Assembly: GCF_010983895.1 (NCBI RefSeq)
Contig: NZ_CP048836.1
Coordinates: forward strand, 372,001-436,000
DNA: 64,000 nt
DNA from: Nitrogeniibacter mangrovi
Lineage (GTDB): Bacteria; Pseudomonadota; Gammaproteobacteria; Burkholderiales; Rhodocyclaceae
Reading direction: 5' to 3'
In this document: in pieces, positions 18,518 to 27,240 of the stretch
How positions within the stretch are numbered: the stretch's first letter is position 1
How the letters are laid out: each line of letters starts with the position of its first letter
Notes under the pieces: generated by a model
What the model saw: only the letters and a program-made list of their open reading frames with translations
Told to the model about the DNA's origin: nothing
Databases searched by the model: none
Made by a program: the position numbers and the translations under genes

Positions 18518-19098
18518 CCGGGGGGCTCCAGCTGATCGCGCAGGTGGCGGAAGGCGTAGCGCAGGCGGCTCTTCACGGTCTCGAAGCCGACGCCGACGGT
18601 GGTGGCGATGTCTTCCAGGCTCATGTCGGCGAAAAAGCGCAGGGCGACGGCTTCGCGCTGGGGGCCGGGCAGGGTCATGAGGGCGGCGCGGACGCGGCCG
18701 CTGTCCTGCTGCAGGCGCAACGCGGCTTCGGGGGACAGATCCTCGTCACCGGTCTCGGGCAGCGTTTCGTCCTGCGTGGTGTGGCGCTGCCAGGCCGAGC
18801 CGCGGGCATCGAGGAAGAGGTGGCGGGCGATCTGGAACAGGAAGGTGCGAAAGGCCGCGCTGGGCGTGTAGTCGCCGCAGCGCGAGAGCACTCGGATCCA
18901 GGTGCTCTGGGCGATGTCCTCGGCCTCCTTCAGATCGCCGCGGGTGAGCCAGGCGACGAAGTTGAACAGGGCGCGGTTGTGGCGGGCGAACAGCTCGGCC
19001 GCCGGTTCGCGCACGAAACCGCGCGCGACGAGCAGCATCAGCTCCTCGTCGGGCAGGGCAGTGATCGGCGTGTCTTCGGGCGGCCGGGGGGCGGTCAT
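18514..19098 (-). CDS. ECF-type RNA polymerase sigma factor
   Basis: A 194-residue sigma-70 family protein with only regions 2 and 4. Region 2 has LFNFVAWLTRGDLKEAEDIAQ and TFLFQIARHLFLDARG. Region 4 has LPGPQREAVALRFF followed by a helix-turn-helix, DIATTVGVGFETVKSRLRYA. Translation from ATG 19098 overlaps the end of the VWA lipoprotein gene, and its own stop overlaps the membrane protein gene. The three form one unit in which the sigma factor probably directs its own operon. Confidence 0.93.
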   Translation of the reverse strand: MTAPRPPEDTPITALPDEELMLLVARGFVREPAAELFARHNRALFNFVAWLTRGDLKEAEDIAQSTWIRVLSRCGDYTPSAAFRTFLFQIARHLFLDARGSAWQRHTTQDETLPETGDEDLSPEAALRLQQDSGRVRAALMTLPGPQREAVALRFFADMSLEDIATTVGVGFETVKSRLRYAFRHLRDQLEPPG

Positions 19099-20813
19099 TG
19101 CAGGGCGACGGGCTCCTTGCCGGGGGTGAGGGCGCTGGCCAGATCCATCAGGCGCAGGGCCTCGCCGCGGTAGCCGAAGCGGTCGGGGCCGAGGGCGCTG
19201 GCGGCCAGGGCGCGGGCTTGGGAAAGAGACCATTGTCCGGTGTATTTGCCGCCGCGCAAGCGCTGGCCGAAGCCGGCGATGGCGGTGGCGAAGCGGAAGT
19301 CGGCGCTGGCGGCGGCGATGTCGCGGGCCTCGCTGCGCGCGACCGGCCGTTCCATGAGCCGGCTTGTGGCTTCGCCGGGCTGCTTGTAGCGCAGCCGCAC
19401 CAGGGCAAGTTCGTCGCGGCGCGCATCGCTCGGGCGCGGATCGGTGCCGTAGCGCAGCGGTTCGATCAGCCCCGGCGCCTCGACCGGCGTGAGTTCGTAG
19501 AGGGCGGTGACGGTGTGGCCGGCGCCGATGTCGCCCGCGTCCACCTTGTCGTTGTTGAAGTCCTCGCGTGCGAGCCGGCGGTTCTCGTAGCCGATGAGCC
19601 GGTACTCGCGCACCGTGGCCGGGTTGAACTCGACCTGGATCTTCACGTCGCGGGCGATGGTGGCCAGGGTGGAGCTCATCTCGTTGACCAGCACCTTGTG
19701 TCCTTCCATGAGGGTGTCGATGTAGGAATAGGCGCCGTCGCCGGCGTCCGCCATCTGCTCCATGAGCTGTTCGTTGAAATTGCCGGTGCCGAAGCCCAGG
19801 GTCGAGAGCGACACGCCGCTGGCCCGCTCGCGCTCGACCCTCTGCTTGAGCTGGCGGAAGTCGGTGAGCCCGACGTTGAAGTCGCCGTCGGTGGCCAGCA
19901 GGATGCGGTTGATGCCGTCCTTCACGAAGCCGGCGCGCGCGGTGCGATAGGCCAGTTCGATGCCGCTGGCGCCGGCGGTGCTGCCGCCGGACTGAAGGGC
20001 GTCGATGGCGGCGAGGATCGTCGCCTTCTCGTTGCCCGGCGTGGCGGGCAGCACCACGCCGGCGCGACCGGCATAGGTCACCAGGGCGATGCGGTCCTCG
20101 GCGCGCAGCTGCCGCACCAGCAGCTTGAGCGCCGACTTGAGCAGGGGCAGCTTGTCGCGGCTGTTCATGGAGCCGGACACGTCCACCAGGAACACCAGGT
20201 TGGCCGGCGGCAGGGTGGCCTTGGCCACGTCCCTGCCCTTGATCGCGACGCGCATCAGCACGTTATGGGCGTTCCAGGGCGAACGGGCCAGTTCGGTGTG
20301 CACCGCGAACGGGCGCGCGTCGGTCGGCCCGACGTAGTCGTAGGGGAAGTAGTTGATGAACTCCTCCACCCGCACGGCGTCCATGGGCGGCAGGCGACCT
20401 TCGTTGAGGAAGCGGCGCACGTTGGCCCAGCTGCCGGTATCCACGTCGATGCTGAAGGTGGACACCGGCGCCTCGGCCACCACCTTGGCCGGATTGTCGT
20501 CCAGCGCCTGGTAACGCTCCCGGTCTTCGGGCAGGGCGTAGGGCATGGGCGCCGGATGCACCATGCGCTTGGCTTCGAGCGACATCATGCCGGCGGCCCG
20601 GGGCGCGCGGTTGCGCATCGGCTCGGCGAGCACTTCGGCCTTGCCGCTCGGGGCCGGCGCGGCCGCCTGGTCGGCGACGGCGGCCGCCTGTTCCGGTATC
20701 GCCGCCGGTCGCGGCGCGACGGGCTTGCTGGCGACGGGCGGATTGGATGGCTGGTTCTGGGTGGAGCAGGCGCCGAGCAGGAGGGCGGCGGCGATCAGAG
20801 GAAGGCGTTGCAT
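19095..20813 (-). CDS. VWA-domain lipoprotein (YfbK-like)
   Basis: A 572-residue exported protein with a signal peptide ending in a lipobox (LLLGAC), a disordered Pro/Ala-rich region, a YfbK-type N-terminal domain and a von Willebrand A domain around residues 205-370. The metal-ion adhesion site DVSGSMNSRDKL and TDGDFNVG are intact, so metal-dependent ligand binding is likely. The C-terminal part matches DUF3520 of YfbK. It is the first gene of a VWA-sigma-membrane protein operon, suggesting a surface-sensing or envelope role; the ligand is unknown. Confidence 0.9.
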   Translation of the reverse strand: MQRLPLIAAALLLGACSTQNQPSNPPVASKPVAPRPAAIPEQAAAVADQAAAPAPSGKAEVLAEPMRNRAPRAAGMMSLEAKRMVHPAPMPYALPEDRERYQALDDNPAKVVAEAPVSTFSIDVDTGSWANVRRFLNEGRLPPMDAVRVEEFINYFPYDYVGPTDARPFAVHTELARSPWNAHNVLMRVAIKGRDVAKATLPPANLVFLVDVSGSMNSRDKLPLLKSALKLLVRQLRAEDRIALVTYAGRAGVVLPATPGNEKATILAAIDALQSGGSTAGASGIELAYRTARAGFVKDGINRILLATDGDFNVGLTDFRQLKQRVERERASGVSLSTLGFGTGNFNEQLMEQMADAGDGAYSYIDTLMEGHKVLVNEMSSTLATIARDVKIQVEFNPATVREYRLIGYENRRLAREDFNNDKVDAGDIGAGHTVTALYELTPVEAPGLIEPLRYGTDPRPSDARRDELALVRLRYKQPGEATSRLMERPVARSEARDIAAASADFRFATAIAGFGQRLRGGKYTGQWSLSQARALAASALGPDRFGYRGEALRLMDLASALTPGKEPVALQ

Positions 20814-20950
20814 GGCGTTCGTCCTTGTGCAGTGGATCTGTTGCTGGAACGAACGGAGCGGCATCTTGGGGTTGCCGCGATTGGAAACAAAATGTAAACG
20901 CGATGAAGCCGTGCTTGCTTGAACCATCGGCTGGCGGATTGTGATGACGA

Positions 20951-21652
20951 ATGGCTACAATCCAGACGTCTCTATCCAATCAGGGTTTCAATATGGGAAT
21001 GCAGACGGGAAACGGTGCGAATCCGCTGCGCTTGCTGATTCTGCTGGCGCTTCTGGCGCTGGCCGTGCTGGCTTTGTTCAATCGGAATCTGCTCTGGCAG
21101 AACATTCGGCCGTGGCAACGCGGCCAGGCGACGCTGTCGGCCGATCTTCGCGCATTGACCGGGCGCATGAGCGAATCCGATGTCGTCCGCTTTGCCGGCG
21201 AGGTACCGTTGCGCTGTGACCCGATGCCCCCGGGGAACGAGCGGCTTGGCGACCGCGTCTGCCATGCCTACATTCGTCGTTTCGACGAACATCGTGCCTA
21301 CTACGTCGCGTTCTTTTTTCGCGACGGTCGGCTCGCGAGCATGAAAGTCGACGTGCCCTGGTGGTTGCACGGGCTCATGGAGACCCGCTTGATTGCACAG
21401 TATGGGCCGCCCCAGGGGCGCCAGTTGCTCCCCACCAACGGGGAGCGCCTCGAAGGTTGGCAGTTGCCCGGAGGCGCCGTCTTCTACAATCGCGACCCCG
21501 ACCTGAACCCGCTCCAGTGGAACACCGTGTACTGGATGAGTGCCGAGCAGTCCGCCCAGATCGGCGGGGCCTTCGTGCGTGGCGTCGGCAGCCATGAGAA
21601 CACGCCCATGCAATGGATGCGCTGGCTGCTCGGGCGCTGGGTGCACGGTTGA
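20951..21652 (+). CDS. Single-pass membrane protein of unknown function
   Basis: A 233-residue protein with one strongly hydrophobic helix (about residues 27-45) and a large C-terminal domain rich in Trp and aromatic residues, with two Cys in the middle (LRCDP and DRVCHAYI) that could pair. I do not recognise the family. The start could be the ATG at 20951, or 20993/20999, which would leave a standard membrane-anchor start; no ribosome site decides. It is divergent from the VWA operon and convergent with the MoaD-like gene. Confidence 0.7.
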   Translation: MATIQTSLSNQGFNMGMQTGNGANPLRLLILLALLALAVLALFNRNLLWQNIRPWQRGQATLSADLRALTGRMSESDVVRFAGEVPLRCDPMPPGNERLGDRVCHAYIRRFDEHRAYYVAFFFRDGRLASMKVDVPWWLHGLMETRLIAQYGPPQGRQLLPTNGERLEGWQLPGGAVFYNRDPDLNPLQWNTVYWMSAEQSAQIGGAFVRGVGSHENTPMQWMRWLLGRWVHG

Positions 21653-21678
21653 TGCAGGCACCCGACCCGAGGTGAGGC

Positions 21679-21936
21679 TCACCCCCCGCTGAGCGCCTGC
21701 ACCAGCAGCACCTCCTCGACGCCCTCGAGCCGGTGGTCCAGGTCGAAGACCTGTTGTCCACCGATGAAGCAGCGCATGTGGCGGCGGATGTGGCCCTGCT
21801 CGTCCACCATGCGAAAGCGGATGCCGGGGAACTGGCGGTCGAGGTCGTCGAACACCGCCCCCAGCGTCGCGCCGTGGGCCTCGACGCGGGTGGCGTGGGT
21901 GTAGTCGTGCAGCGGGGTGGGGATCAGCACTCTCAT
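21679..21936 (-). CDS. MoaD/ThiS-family ubiquitin-like protein
   Basis: An 85-residue beta-grasp protein that ends in Ser-Gly-Gly. A C-terminal diglycine is the signature of small sulfur carriers and ubiquitin-like modifiers that are activated by adenylation. Its ATG overlaps the stop of the BNR-repeat gene by 4 bases, so the two are translationally coupled. No moaE, moeB or thiF-like gene is in this window, so the partner enzyme lies elsewhere and the function (sulfur carrier or conjugation) is open. Confidence 0.85.
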   Translation of the reverse strand: MRVLIPTPLHDYTHATRVEAHGATLGAVFDDLDRQFPGIRFRMVDEQGHIRRHMRCFIGGQQVFDLDHRLEGVEEVLLVQALSGG

Positions 21937-23069
21937 GTCGGGACGCCGGTGCTCACCGCGTAGATCTCGGGCAGGTGCCGGGCGATGCAGTGCCAGGATT
22001 CGCCCTCGTCGTGGCTGCCCCACAGCTCGCCGCTGGTGGTGCCGAAGTACAGGCCGAGCGGATCGTGCGCATCGCTGCACATGGCCTGGCGCTTGACCGT
22101 CCACCAGGCCTGGCGCGCGGGCAGGCCGGCGTCCTGGCGTACCCAGGTCTCGCCGCCGTCGCGGGTGTGGAAGGCGGCCGGGCGGCCGTCCGGGCTGGTG
22201 CGCGGCCACACGGTGCCGCCGTCCATGGGGAACACCCACACGCGATCGGCATCGCGCGGATGGACCACCAGCGGAAAGCCGATGTCGCCCACCTCGGCCG
22301 GCATGTTGCGGCCGATGCGTTGCCAGCGCGTGGCGGGCCGGTCGAGGCGATAGATGCCGCAGTGGTTCTGCTGGTAGAGCCGGTCGGGGTCGCTCGGGCA
22401 CATCCGCACGCAATGCGGGTCGTGGAAGCTGGGGTCGGTCGCGTCGAAACCCTCGACCACCTCGAGGCCCTCGAGCCGCGGGGTGAAGGTCGCGCCGCCG
22501 TCGACCGACTCATGCACGCCGCCGCCGGACATGGCGAAGTACAGGTGCTTCGGGTCGCGCGGATCGACGAGGATCGAGTGCAGCTTGGGGCCGTCCGGCG
22601 TGCCGTCCTGGAAGCTGCCCATCCAGCGGCGGTAGTCGGCATCGTCGTTGATGCAGGAGAAGGGCGTCCAGGTGTCGCCACCGTCGTCGGAGCGGAACAG
22701 GCCTTGCGGAGCGGTGCCGGCGTACCAGGTGTCCGCCTCGTCGGCATGGCCGGGCGTGAGCCAGAAGGTGTGGTCCACGCTGCGTCCGCTGCCGTCGGCG
22801 GCCGCGGCGAAGGCGGGCGGGCGGGCCGCTTCCTGCCAGTGCGCCCCCAGGTCGGCGGAGCGGAAGATCGTCGGCCCGAGGTGGCCGGTCTTGGCGGCGG
22901 CGAGCAGGGTGCGGCCGTCGCGTGGGTCGAGGACCAGGTGGTTGATGATGTGGCCGAGGAAGTGGGGGCCGTCGGCCTCCCAGCGTTGGCGCGCAGGATC
23001 GCCATGGAAGATCCAGGCGCCCTTGCGGGTGGCGACGAACAGGGTGGGGGCGGTGTCTTGGGGGCTCAT
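21933..23069 (-). CDS. BNR/sialidase-like beta-propeller protein
   Basis: A 378-residue protein composed of repeated Asp-box motifs of the form S-x-D-x-G-x-T/S-W (for example SDDGGDTW, RDGGETW, HDEGESW), typical of sialidase-like propellers. No signal peptide is visible, so it is probably cytosolic. Despite names like glycosyl hydrolase in databases, the sialidase catalytic Tyr-Glu and Arg triad cannot be recognised here. Pairing with a MoaD/ThiS-like protein recurs in proteobacteria, and its role is not known. Confidence 0.78.
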   Translation of the reverse strand: MSPQDTAPTLFVATRKGAWIFHGDPARQRWEADGPHFLGHIINHLVLDPRDGRTLLAAAKTGHLGPTIFRSADLGAHWQEAARPPAFAAAADGSGRSVDHTFWLTPGHADEADTWYAGTAPQGLFRSDDGGDTWTPFSCINDDADYRRWMGSFQDGTPDGPKLHSILVDPRDPKHLYFAMSGGGVHESVDGGATFTPRLEGLEVVEGFDATDPSFHDPHCVRMCPSDPDRLYQQNHCGIYRLDRPATRWQRIGRNMPAEVGDIGFPLVVHPRDADRVWVFPMDGGTVWPRTSPDGRPAAFHTRDGGETWVRQDAGLPARQAWWTVKRQAMCSDAHDPLGLYFGTTSGELWGSHDEGESWHCIARHLPEIYAVSTGVPT

Positions 23070-23137
23070 GGTCGGCTCCTGTCAGGGGGGTCTCATCCCT
23101 GGTCGACGACGATGCGCCGAATTCGACAGCGCCGCGC

Positions 23138-23893
23138 ATGTCAGAATGCAACATGGTGTGTGCGAGCTTCCGCTTCTATGAGGAATTGAACGACTTCCTC
23201 GCGCCGGCGCTGCGTTTTCGCAGCGTGGCACGCCGCTGCGCCGAGGGCGCGACCACCAAGCACATGATCGAGGCGCTGGGCGTTCCGCACACCGAGGTGG
23301 AACTCATCCTGGTCAACGGCGAGTCGGTGGGTTTCGATCGCCCGCTGTGCGAGGGTGACCGGGTGTCGGTGTATCCGGTGTTCGAGTCGCTCGACATCAC
23401 GCCGCTGCTGCGGGTGCGCGCGCAGCCCTTGCGCGAGACCCGCTTCGTCGCCGATGCCCATCTGGGCGGGTTGGCGCGCCTGTTGCGGCTGCTCGGCTTC
23501 GACACCCGCTTCGACAACCATTTCGCCGATGCCGAGATCGTGCGCCTGTCGGTGGCGGAGCGGCGCATCGTGCTCACCCGCGACCGCGAACTGCTCAAGC
23601 GCCGCGAGGTGACCCATGGCTGCTACCTCCACGCCCTGGTCCCGCAGGCGCAATGCCGCGAGCTGGTCGCCCGTCTCGATCTGGCCGGCAGCGCGCGGCC
23701 GTTCTCCCTGTGCCTGGAATGCAATGCCCCGCTGAGGCCGCTAGCGCGCGCGGCGGCCCTCGGGCGCGTGCCCGACGGGGTGGCGGCGCGCCACCGGCGG
23801 TTCGTCACCTGCGACGCCTGCGGCCGCGTGTTCTGGGAAGGCTCGCACTGGCAACGGATGCGGCAGGTCGTGGGCGAGCTGCTCGGGCGGTGA
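23138..23893 (+). CDS. ThiS-like / Mut7-C PIN-type RNase fusion
   Basis: A 251-residue protein with a beta-grasp ubiquitin-like domain in about the first 90 residues, then a Mut7-C domain. Mut7-C domains have a PIN-like nuclease fold; here FVADAHLGGLARLLRLLGFDT gives the acidic start and a Cys-x-x-Cys pair (CLEC, CDAC) forms a zinc ribbon near the end. It is divergent from the BNR/MoaD pair, so two ubiquitin-like folds sit within 2.2 kb. The first ATG at 23138 is used; a second is at 23153. Confidence 0.88.
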   Translation: MSECNMVCASFRFYEELNDFLAPALRFRSVARRCAEGATTKHMIEALGVPHTEVELILVNGESVGFDRPLCEGDRVSVYPVFESLDITPLLRVRAQPLRETRFVADAHLGGLARLLRLLGFDTRFDNHFADAEIVRLSVAERRIVLTRDRELLKRREVTHGCYLHALVPQAQCRELVARLDLAGSARPFSLCLECNAPLRPLARAAALGRVPDGVAARHRRFVTCDACGRVFWEGSHWQRMRQVVGELLGR

Positions 23894-24003
23894 ATCGGCG
23901 CCCGTGGCCGGTGCGCCGGCATCCGGTGCAAGCCATTGATTGGTGGATGATTTGCCGGCATTGGCGCGACCATTCGGGGCGCGCCGGCAGCGGGTCCATG
24001 CGC

Positions 24004-24009
24004 TATACT
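24004..24009 (+). promoter_or_regulatory. Candidate -10 box for the plus-strand pigment unit
   Basis: TATACT lies 72 bases before the GTG start of the first plus-strand gene of the pigment cluster. No good -35 hexamer is found at 16-18 bases, so the call rests on the -10 alone. Confidence 0.4.
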
Positions 24010-24080
24010 GCGCCGCGAACGGGAACAGGCCCTGTGATGCGCCCCTGCGGGCGAGGCGGGACAACAAGGAGTAAGGCAGC

Positions 24081-25406
24081 GTGCAGCAGACAACGGACGG
24101 CTTCGATTGCGACGTGCTGGTCATCGGTGGCGGGCCGGCCGGCTCGACGGCGGCGGCCATGCTGGCCGGGCAGGGCCATGCCGTGGTGCTGCTGGAGAAG
24201 GCCCATCATCCGCGCTTCCACATCGGCGAATCGCTGCTGCCGGCCAACCTGCCGCTGTTCGAGCGCCTCGGCGTCGCCGACGAGATGCGCGCCATCGGCA
24301 TGGTCAAGCGTGGCGCCGAGTTCGTCTCTCCCTGGCATGAACACCGCCAGGTGTTCCAGTTCGCCGACGCCTGGGACAAGTCCATGCCCTTCGCCTATCA
24401 GGTCAAGCGCGCCGATTTCGACCATGTGCTCATCCGCAACGCGGCGCGGCGCGGCGCCGAGGTGATCGAAGGCTGCAAGGTGCACGCGGTGGATTTCCTG
24501 CCCGATGGCGGCGGCGCCGAGATCCGCGCCGCCCACGACGATGGCCGCGAGCAGCAGTGGCGGGCGCGCTTCGTGGTCGACGCCTCCGGCCGGGACACCT
24601 TCATCGCCAACAAGCTCAAGGCCAAGCACCGCAACCCGGACCACAACAGCTCGGCCATCTATGCCCATTTCGCCGGCGCCAGACGCCACGACGGCGACGC
24701 CGAGGGCAACATCACCATCTTCTGGTTCGAGCACGGCTGGTTCTGGTTCATTCCCCTGCGCGACGGTGTCACCAGCGTGGGTGCCACGGTGTGGCCGTAC
24801 TACCTCAAGCAGCGCCGGGGCACGATGGCCGAGTTCTTCATGGAGACCATCGCCCTGTGCCCGGCGCTCGCCGAGCGCCTCGCCGGCGCCGAGCGGGTGA
24901 CCGAGGTGGAGGCCACCGGCAACTTCTCCTACGTGACCGACCACACCCATGGCGACAACTACGTGCTGCTCGGCGACGCCTTCGCCTTCATCGACCCGGT
25001 ATTCTCCTCCGGGGTGATGCTCGCCATGCAAAGCGCCATGATCGGCGCCGAGGCCATCGACACCAGCCTGCGCCAGCCGGCCAGACGCGCCCAGGCGCTG
25101 GCCCGTTTCGACAAGCTGATGCGCCACGGGCCGAAGGAATTCGCCTGGTTCATCTACCGCATCACCTCGCCCACCATGCGCGAGCTGTTCATGGGGCCGC
25201 GCAACCTGCTGCGCATGCAGGAGGCGCTGCTGTCGCTGCTCGCCGGCGACATCTTCGGCAAGACCCCGATCTGGCCGTCGCTGTACGCCTTCAAGGTGCT
25301 CTACTACACCATCTGCCTGTTCAGGCTGCCGCGCACGATCGCCGCCTGGCGCCGGCGGCGCATCAACATCCGGCCGGTGGACGGACTGGGCCTCGAGGAT
25401 CGATGA
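24081..25406 (+). CDS. FAD-dependent halogenase-like oxidoreductase
   Basis: A 441-residue flavoprotein of the tryptophan-halogenase/p-hydroxybenzoate hydroxylase superfamily. Residues 11-16 give GGGPAG for FAD binding; LLGDAFAFIDPVFSSG is the second FAD motif. The flavin-halogenase signature W-x-W-x-I-P is present (WFWFIP, about residue 230). A KRGAEF segment near residue 75 resembles that of phenol-type halogenases. It could halogenate the aryl head of the pigment, as in brominated xanthomonadins, or merely hydroxylate it. Translation starts at GTG 24081 after AAGGAGTAAGG. It heads a coupled five-gene unit. Confidence 0.85.
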   Translation: MQQTTDGFDCDVLVIGGGPAGSTAAAMLAGQGHAVVLLEKAHHPRFHIGESLLPANLPLFERLGVADEMRAIGMVKRGAEFVSPWHEHRQVFQFADAWDKSMPFAYQVKRADFDHVLIRNAARRGAEVIEGCKVHAVDFLPDGGGAEIRAAHDDGREQQWRARFVVDASGRDTFIANKLKAKHRNPDHNSSAIYAHFAGARRHDGDAEGNITIFWFEHGWFWFIPLRDGVTSVGATVWPYYLKQRRGTMAEFFMETIALCPALAERLAGAERVTEVEATGNFSYVTDHTHGDNYVLLGDAFAFIDPVFSSGVMLAMQSAMIGAEAIDTSLRQPARRAQALARFDKLMRHGPKEFAWFIYRITSPTMRELFMGPRNLLRMQEALLSLLAGDIFGKTPIWPSLYAFKVLYYTICLFRLPRTIAAWRRRRINIRPVDGLGLEDR

Positions 25407-26398
25407 CGGCGCGCGTGATCCACTGGCTCGGCGCGCATGACGCGCTGCCGCCCGGGCGCAACCTGCTCGGCGGCGTGGCCTACGGTGGCGGCGATGCGTG
25501 GGGCGGGCCCGGGCCGGTGCTGCCGGTGGATGTGCCGGTTCTCGACGGGGAGGCCGCCGCGGCCAGCCTGTGGCTCACCGATGCGCCGGTGCGCACCGGT
25601 GACTACGGCCCGGTCCGTTTCGCGCGCACCGACGAGCTGATCTTCGGCGTCCTGCGCATCGACGAGGCGAACATGGGCGATACGCTCGAGGCGGCGACGC
25701 GCGACGCCTACACCGCGCTGTTCCAGACCCTCGACGCCTGTGGCTATCCGACCCTGATGCGGGCCTGGAACTACCTGCCGCACATCAACCGCGAGGACGG
25801 TGGCGTGGAGCGCTACCGCCGCTTCAACGCCGGCCGCCAGGCCGCGTTCAGCGCCAGCCGGCGCCCGCTCGCCGGCAAGGTGCCGGCCGCCTGCGCGCTC
25901 GGTACCGGCGGAGGCGAGCTGTCGATCGCCTTCCTGGGCAGCGTCAATCCCTTCGTGCCGGTGGAAAATCCGCGTCAGGTCAGCGCCTATCACTATCCGC
26001 CCGAATACGGCGAGCGCAGCCCCACCTTCTCGCGTGCCGGGCTGGCCCGCATCGGCGGGCGCGATGCCCTGCTGGTGTCGGGCACGGCCGCCATCGTCGG
26101 CCATCGCTCGTTGCACTCGGGCGATGTCATGGCCCAGGCCGACGAGACCCTGGCGAACCTCGCGGCGGTGGTCGAGGCCGCCAACGCCTATCCCGGCGCG
26201 CGCCGTCACGCCATGGACGCGCTCGACTACACCGTCTATGTCCGCCATGCGGCAGATGCCCCCGCCGTTCTGGCGCGGCTGCGTGCCGCGGTCGGGGCCG
26301 GCGCGCGCGTGGTGTGCGTGCAGGCCGATGTGTGCCGGGCGGAACTGCTGGTCGAGATCGAGGCCATGGGCGGGCTGGACGCCAAGGAGACGCCATGA
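25403..26398 (+). CDS. Chorismatase-like 3-hydroxybenzoate synthase (XanB2-type)
   Basis: A 331-residue enzyme related to pteridine-dependent-dioxygenase-named chorismatases such as XanB2 and Hyg5. The motif WNYLPHIN then RYRRFNAGR and the later SGTAAIVGHRSLHSGD with ETLANL are typical of that family. XanB2-type enzymes split chorismate to 3- or 4-hydroxybenzoate, which would supply the aryl starter of a xanthomonadin-like polyene. It is translationally coupled to the halogenase-like gene (4-base overlap) and to the next gene. Regiochemistry cannot be read from sequence. Confidence 0.87.
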   Translation: MTARVIHWLGAHDALPPGRNLLGGVAYGGGDAWGGPGPVLPVDVPVLDGEAAAASLWLTDAPVRTGDYGPVRFARTDELIFGVLRIDEANMGDTLEAATRDAYTALFQTLDACGYPTLMRAWNYLPHINREDGGVERYRRFNAGRQAAFSASRRPLAGKVPAACALGTGGGELSIAFLGSVNPFVPVENPRQVSAYHYPPEYGERSPTFSRAGLARIGGRDALLVSGTAAIVGHRSLHSGDVMAQADETLANLAAVVEAANAYPGARRHAMDALDYTVYVRHAADAPAVLARLRAAVGAGARVVCVQADVCRAELLVEIEAMGGLDAKETP

Positions 26399-27228
26399 TG
26401 CGGAACGCACATCTGCTCGGCGCCCTGATGGTGCTGGTGACGGGCACGGCCGCGGTGGCCGCCGAGAAGCCCCTGTGGGAGCTGGGTCTGGGCGTCGGCG
26501 CGGTGAGTTTTCCGGACTACCGCGGCAGCGACCGCCAGCGCCTGCATCCGGTGCCGATCCCCTACGTGATCTATCGGGGCGACTTTCTCAAGGCCGACCG
26601 CAAGGGGGTGCGCGGGGTGTTCTTCGACACCGACCGCGTGGAGCTGAACGTGTCCCTGGCCGCCTCGGTGCCGGTGAACAGCGACGGCAACGACGCCCGC
26701 CGCGGCATGGCCGACCTCAAGCCCACGGTCGAGATCGGCCCCTCGCTCGACATCGCCCTGTGGCGCAGCGACGACCGCCGCGCCCAGCTCGACCTGCGCC
26801 TGCCGCTGCGCTGGGCCACGATCGTGAGCGGATCGCCGCGCGACGTCGGCCTCGTGTTCAGCCCGCGCATCAACCTCGACGTGCGCGATCCGCTCGGCTA
26901 CGCCGGCTGGAACCTCGGCCTGCTGACCGGCCCGATCTATGCCGACGCGCGCAACAACGCCTATTTCTACGACGTGACGCCAGCCGATGCGACCGCCACC
27001 CGGCCCGCCTACGCGGCCGGTGGCGGCTATGGTGGCACCCAGTTCCTCGCCGCCCTGTCCAGGCGCTACCCGCGCTACTGGATGGGCGCCTTCGTGCGCT
27101 ACGACACCCTGCGCGGCGCGGTGTTCGAGGACAGCCCGCTGGTGCGTCGAGACTCGGCCTGGGCGGCTGGCTTCGGCATCGCCTGGATGCTCGGCGAGTC
27201 GAGTCGCCGGGTCGAGGCCGAGGACTGA
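26395..27228 (+). CDS. MipA/OmpV-family outer-membrane protein
   Basis: A 277-residue protein with a signal peptide (residues 1-22) and a beta-barrel pattern of alternating aromatic and charged residues. It begins ELGLGVGAVSFPDYRGSD, the usual MipA/OmpV start, and ends with strand motifs (FGIAWMLG). It should sit in the outer membrane as a 12-strand barrel. Its place within the pigment unit suggests a role in positioning or transport of the polyene lipid, which is inference. AAGGAG precedes the ATG at 26395, which overlaps the previous stop. Confidence 0.88.
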   Translation: MMRNAHLLGALMVLVTGTAAVAAEKPLWELGLGVGAVSFPDYRGSDRQRLHPVPIPYVIYRGDFLKADRKGVRGVFFDTDRVELNVSLAASVPVNSDGNDARRGMADLKPTVEIGPSLDIALWRSDDRRAQLDLRLPLRWATIVSGSPRDVGLVFSPRINLDVRDPLGYAGWNLGLLTGPIYADARNNAYFYDVTPADATATRPAYAAGGGYGGTQFLAALSRRYPRYWMGAFVRYDTLRGAVFEDSPLVRRDSAWAAGFGIAWMLGESSRRVEAED

Positions 27229-27240
27229 TCCGGTGCCGGC

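Noticed and set aside
19098-20897. A 599-codon open frame opposite the VWA lipoprotein gene
   Set aside because: The minus strand has a lipobox and intact MIDAS; the plus frame is only His/Gly/Val-rich filler.
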